Assembly: GCA_020073265.1 (NCBI GenBank)
Contig: JAIQFN010000026.1
Location: 20,600 to 84,599 of the forward strand
Length of the DNA: 64,000 nucleotides
Direction: 5' to 3'
Origin: Terriglobia bacterium
Lineage (GTDB): Bacteria; Acidobacteriota; Terriglobia; Bryobacterales; Bryobacteraceae
Below the pieces are notes generated by a model. It was not told the DNA's origin, did not search any database, and saw only the letters and a program-made list of their open reading frames with translations. Position 1 is the stretch's first letter, and every line of letters begins with the position of its first letter. Positions 61,112 to 64,000 of the stretch are shown piece by piece. The position numbers and the translations under genes were made by a program.

Positions 61112-62345
61112 GGCGAACCTCCACGGAGCGCGCGTGCGCTTCCAGTCCCTCGGCACGGGCCAGCGTGGTGATAGCGGGCGCAAGCTGCGCGAGGCCGTTC
61201 GCGCTGAGCTCCTGAACGGAGATCACTTTCACGAAGTCGGCCGCGGACAGGCCTCCGCGAATCCGCGCGGCGCCGGAAGTGGGAAGCACGTGATTGGGGC
61301 CGGAGGCGTAATCGCCGGCTGCTTCCGGGCTGGTGGGACCCAAGAAGATGCTGCCCGCGTGCTGGATCTTTGGCAACAGCGACTGGTCGTAGAGCGCGAG
61401 ATGTTCGGGCGCCAGACGATTCGAGGCTTCCACGGCGGCGTCCAGAGAAGGGCACAGGATGGCGGCGCTGTGGTTGCGGATCGATTGGCAGGCCACTGCG
61501 GCGGTGGGAAGTGTTTCGAGTTGCCGGGCGACCTCCGTCGCAACCTGCTCGGCAAGCGCCCGCGAAGTCGTCAGCAGGATAGAAGAAGCTTCGACGTCGT
61601 GTTCGGCCTGGGCCAGCATGTCGGCGGCGATGTGACGCGGATCGGCGTCTTCGGCGATGATGACGATCTCGGTTGGGCCGGCGACGAAATCGATGCCGAC
61701 TTCGCCCGCCAGGAGTTTTTTCGCGGCGGCGACGTAGATGTTGCCGGGGCCGACGATGCGGTCGACTTTGGGGATGGTGGCGGTGCCGAATGCCAGGGCC
61801 GCGATGGCTTGCGCCCCGCCGATGCGAAAGACATGCGAGATGTCGAGGTATCGTGCCGTGGCCAGAATCTCGGGGCTGGGATGCGGCGAAGCGGCGCAGA
61901 TGGTTTTCACGCCGGCGACCTGCGCGGGAATCGCGGTCATGAGGAGCGTCGAGGGCAGGGGATAACGGCCGGCTGGAATGTAGGCTCCCATCGATTCGAG
62001 CGGACGCACGACGTGGCCCAGACGGCGTCCATCCGTGAATTGCACCCAGGAGTCGGCCGGAAGCTGGAGTTGCGCGTACTCCCGAATGTTGTCCGCGGCG
62101 GTCTGGATCGCACTGCGAAACTCGGGCGAGACCAGCGCTTCGGCCGCGCGCCATTCCGATTCCGGAACCGTGAAGCTGGCGCCCTCCAGGCCGTCGAACC
62201 TGCGCGCGTATTCGAGCACCGCCTCGTCGCCGCGTTTGCGCACGGCTTCCAGGATCGGCGCAACCGTCTGCTCGGCCTCGGCCAGGCGAACGGCCTTGCG
62301 CGTTATGAAGTTCTGGGCCTCTTCGAGCGGCAGGATTCTGAGCAT
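61101..62345 (-). CDS. hisD: histidinol dehydrogenase
   Basis: The product is 414 aa from ATG 62345. The typical path is seen: PLESMGAYIPAGRYPLPSTL, IVGPGNIYVAAAKKLLAGEV, IDFVAGPTEIVIIAEDADPR, LAQAEHDVEASSILLTTSRA, GPTSPEAAGDYASGPNHVLP and ARAEGLEAHARSVEVRLGK. The zinc and catalytic residues are present (E and H in PEHLALYDQ, HAxSV). It performs the two final NAD-dependent oxidations to histidine. Confidence 0.95.
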   Translation of the reverse strand: MLRILPLEEAQNFITRKAVRLAEAEQTVAPILEAVRKRGDEAVLEYARRFDGLEGASFTVPESEWRAAEALVSPEFRSAIQTAADNIREYAQLQLPADSWVQFTDGRRLGHVVRPLESMGAYIPAGRYPLPSTLLMTAIPAQVAGVKTICAASPHPSPEILATARYLDISHVFRIGGAQAIAALAFGTATIPKVDRIVGPGNIYVAAAKKLLAGEVGIDFVAGPTEIVIIAEDADPRHIAADMLAQAEHDVEASSILLTTSRALAEQVATEVARQLETLPTAAVACQSIRNHSAAILCPSLDAAVEASNRLAPEHLALYDQSLLPKIQHAGSIFLGPTSPEAAGDYASGPNHVLPTSGAARIRGGLSAADFVKVISVQELSANGLAQLAPAITTLARAEGLEAHARSVEVRLGK

Positions 62346-62347
62346 AG

Positions 62348-63217
62348 TTACATGACGATCTTGTTCAGCGGATATTCGACGATGCCTTGCCCGCCGGCTT
62401 CTTTGAGGCGCGGGATGATATTGCGCACGGTGGCCTCTTCGAGAATGGTGTGCACCGCCACCCACTCGTCGTCGCTGAGATTCGAGATGGTGGGTTTCTT
62501 GAGCGCCGGCAAAATGCCGAGCACCGCCGCCAGGCATTCTTTGCGCACGTTCAGCATGAGGCCCACTTTGCCGAGCGCATTGATGGCGCCTTCGAGCAGC
62601 ATGCGGATGTCTTCCAGCTTGCGGCGTTTCCAGGCGTCGCGCCAGGAGTCGACGTTGGAGATCAGTTGGGTGTTGGATTCGAGCACGGTCTCGATGATGC
62701 GCAGCTTGTTGGCGCGCAGTGAGGAGCCGGTCTCGGTGACTTCGACGATGGCGTCGGCGAGCACGGGCGGCTTCACCTCGGTGGCGCCCCAACTGAACTC
62801 CACTTTGGCCTTCACGCCGTTCTTGGCGAGGTAGCGCTCGGTGGTGGAGACCAGCTCGGTGGCGATGATCTTGCCCTCCAGATCCTTGACGCTCTGGAAG
62901 GCAGACGCCTCCGGCACCGCGAGGACCCAGCGCACTTTGCCGAAGCTCTGCTTGGCGTAGATCAGGTCGGCCACGGCGTGGACCTTGGCTTCGCTTTCCT
63001 CGATCCAATCGCGGCCGGTGAGGCCAGCGTCCAGCACGCCGTCCTCGACATAGCGCGCCATTTCCTGCGCGCGGATCATCATGCACTCGATTTCGGGGTC
63101 GTCGATGGCGGGGAAATAGGATCGCGAGCTGGTGGTGATGTTGAAGCCGGCGCGGCGAAACAGGTCGATGGTGGCGTTTTCGAGGCTGCCTTTAGGGATG
63201 CCGAGTTTGAGTTTCAC
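62348..63217 (-). CDS. hisG: ATP phosphoribosyltransferase
   Basis: The product is 289 aa from GTG 63217, overlapping the hisI stop (GTGA). It is the long form: [80 protein letters not shown], and a C-terminal ACT-like regulatory domain (about 210-289; [20 protein letters not shown], then [20 protein letters not shown]). Long HisG enzymes are feedback-inhibited by histidine and do not need HisZ. It is the first committed step. Confidence 0.95.
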   Translation of the reverse strand: MKLKLGIPKGSLENATIDLFRRAGFNITTSSRSYFPAIDDPEIECMMIRAQEMARYVEDGVLDAGLTGRDWIEESEAKVHAVADLIYAKQSFGKVRWVLAVPEASAFQSVKDLEGKIIATELVSTTERYLAKNGVKAKVEFSWGATEVKPPVLADAIVEVTETGSSLRANKLRIIETVLESNTQLISNVDSWRDAWKRRKLEDIRMLLEGAINALGKVGLMLNVRKECLAAVLGILPALKKPTISNLSDDEWVAVHTILEEATVRNIIPRLKEAGGQGIVEYPLNKIVM

Positions 63218-63594
63218 GAGTTGCTCCCGTAGACAGCGGCGGGGTCGTAGGCGCGCGGCTCGGATTCCTTCCATTGGCCCTGGTCGAGGCGGCGGAAGAA
63301 GCAGCTCTGGTAGCCTTCGTGGCAGACGCCTGGGCCGAGGGCCTCCACTTTGACGAGCAGGGCGTCGCGATCGCAGTCGGTCGAGATTTCCTTGACCACC
63401 AGGCGATGGCCGGAGGTCTCGCCCTTGAGCCAGAGCTTGTTGCGCGAGCGGCTGAAGAAGGTGGCGTAGCCGGTTTCGACGGTCTTGCGGAAGGCTTCTT
63501 CGTTCATGAAGCCGACCATGAGGACGCGGCCGGTCTGGTGGTCTTGGATGACGGCGGTGATGAGGCCGCCCAGTTTGTTGAAGTCGAGATCCAT
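63214..63594 (-). CDS. hisI: phosphoribosyl-AMP cyclohydrolase
   Basis: The product is 126 aa from ATG 63594. The family pattern is intact: [80 protein letters not shown] and GYQSCFFR, with the three zinc Cys. It covers only the cyclohydrolase half; the pyrophosphatase (HisE) is neither fused nor in this window. It is the first gene of the operon after the attenuator. Confidence 0.94.
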   Translation of the reverse strand: MDLDFNKLGGLITAVIQDHQTGRVLMVGFMNEEAFRKTVETGYATFFSRSRNKLWLKGETSGHRLVVKEISTDCDRDALLVKVEALGPGVCHEGYQSCFFRRLDQGQWKESEPRAYDPAAVYGSNS

Positions 63595-63607
63595 GTGTCA
63601 ATACCAA

Positions 63608-63638
63608 TAAAAAAGCCCGCCGGACTGGTCGGCGGGCT
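63608..63638 (-). terminator. intrinsic terminator of the his attenuator
   Basis: On the minus strand AGCCCGCCG, loop ACCAGTC, CGGCGGGCT forms a 9-bp GC-rich stem directly followed by TTTTTT. It lies between the leader peptide (stop at 63660) and hisI (start 63594), the standard place for a histidine attenuation terminator. Confidence 0.88.
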
Positions 63639-63659
63639 GGTGTTCTTTTCAGAATTCGA

Positions 63660-63710
63660 TCAGAAAGCCGCCGATCGCCAGATCCGATGATGATGGTGAT
63701 GGGCGGACAT
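63660..63710 (-). CDS. hisL: his operon leader peptide
   Basis: The product is 16 aa: [16 protein letters not shown]. Five consecutive His codons (CAT CAC CAT CAT CAT) occupy residues 4-8. It is too short for ordinary gene finding. Ribosome stalling at these codons when charged tRNA-His is scarce would block formation of the terminator at 63608-63638 and allow transcription of hisIGDC-HAD-BHFA. There is no Shine-Dalgarno; the -10 box lies only 8 bases upstream, so the mRNA may be leaderless. Confidence 0.85.
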   Translation of the reverse strand: MSAHHHHHRIWRSAAF

Positions 63711-63718
63711 GAAGGACC

Positions 63719-63748
63719 ACTATAGCATATTGGTCGGGATTTCTTCAA
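63719..63748 (-). promoter_or_regulatory. his operon promoter
   Basis: On the minus strand TTGAAG (63748-63743), an 18-base spacer and TATAGT (63724-63719) form a sigma-70-type promoter immediately before the leader peptide. Expected transcription start is close to 63712-63710. Confidence 0.65.
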
Positions 63749-63787
63749 GGCGTTCACGGTTGCTGAAAACTCTCGAGGAAAAACTCC

Positions 63788-64000
63788 GGGACAGACGGAT
63801 CTGTCCACGCGCGAAGACATCTCATCGCTCCGACGAGAGAATATTGCCGCTTGGGACAGATTCGGAGCCTGTCGGACATAGAGTGTGTTGGGGACGGGGG
63901 ACAGACGGATCTGTCCACGCGCGAAGACTTCTCATCGCTCCGAAGAGAGAATACTGCCGCTAGGGACAGATTCGGAGCCTGTCGGACATAGAGTGTGTTG
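63788..64000. repeat. 112-bp tandem repeat with hairpins, cut by window end
   Basis: The unit starting GGGACAGACGGATCTGTCC at 63788 repeats from 63900 with a handful of substitutions and runs off the window. Each unit has a hairpin GGACAGA-CGGA-TCTGTCC and, about 65 bases further, GGGACAGATTCGGAGCCTGT, which can pair with the next GACAG elements. No coding potential is seen. It lies behind the his promoter. Confidence 0.8.

Noticed and set aside
61047..62834. 595-codon plus-strand frame opposite hisD and hisG
   Set aside because: Antisense shadow of two clearly identified his genes.
63788..64000. CRISPR-like array
   Set aside because: The 112-bp units are conserved over their whole length with no variable spacers, and no cas genes are present.

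Overview
The window looks like a chromosomal segment of a high-GC Acidobacteriota, most likely Bryobacterales / Candidatus Solibacter-like. This is inferred from the gene families: a VWFA-related acidobacterial protein, an ADOP permease remnant, very large Ser/Thr kinases with C-terminal TPR-type repeats, a cytochrome c-PQQ dehydrogenase fusion, CHRD and PEP-CTERM proteins, many exported S9 and alpha/beta hydrolases, and KdsC (a Kdo-containing Gram-negative envelope).

Layout. 1-6351: secreted and oxidative enzymes (VWFA protein, cupin, CHRD protein, PQQ quinohemoprotein, esterase-like protein, GNAT). 6352-7800: visibly AT-richer accessory patch with a frameshifted antitoxin and an Mrr-type endonuclease. 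7804-11608: Tat-exported molybdenum hydroxylase operon. 11932-14507: DUF3368/UPF0175 toxin-antitoxin pair, a selenocysteine tRNA (selC), an HD-domain protein and tRNA-Ala(GGC). 14508-19855: two islets delimited by repeated copies of the 3' half of that tRNA-Ala, carrying a receptor kinase and a HigB/HigA-like pair with a perfect palindromic operator. 19875-36384: PEP-CTERM protein, ECF sigma/kinase pair, membrane spermidine-synthase-like protein, two S9 peptidases, MscS channel, NicO metal exporter, a hydrolase that has lost its nucleophile, a collapsed ADOP permease and a RES toxin with an early stop codon. 36381-39846: antitoxin with promoter/operator, then a CHAT protease - sigma factor - membrane anti-sigma cluster. 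39883-43923: ACT protein, KdsC, GT-C membrane protein, serine hydrolase. 44043-49543: defence-like patch with a PD-(D/E)XK/NACHT gene split by a frameshift, a novel beta-helix plus TIR/deoxyribosyltransferase-like gene, and a decayed toxin-antitoxin pair. 49612-56725: periplasmic proteins, tilS, ftsH and a HAD phosphatase. 56771-63710: a compact his operon (hisI-G-D-C-HAD-B-H-F-A, minus strand) preceded by an unannotated leader peptide with five consecutive His codons and an intrinsic terminator, i.e. a histidine attenuator. The right edge is a 112-bp tandem repeat.

How the genes work together. The his genes overlap by a few bases almost throughout and form one translationally coupled unit under attenuation control. 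The molybdenum hydroxylase subunits overlap in the same way. Two regulatory modules pair a sigma factor with a partner (kinase; CHAT protease plus anti-sigma). Small toxin-antitoxin modules are scattered through the window, and most have lost one or both partners. No CRISPR array, rRNA, transposase or intact integrase was seen.
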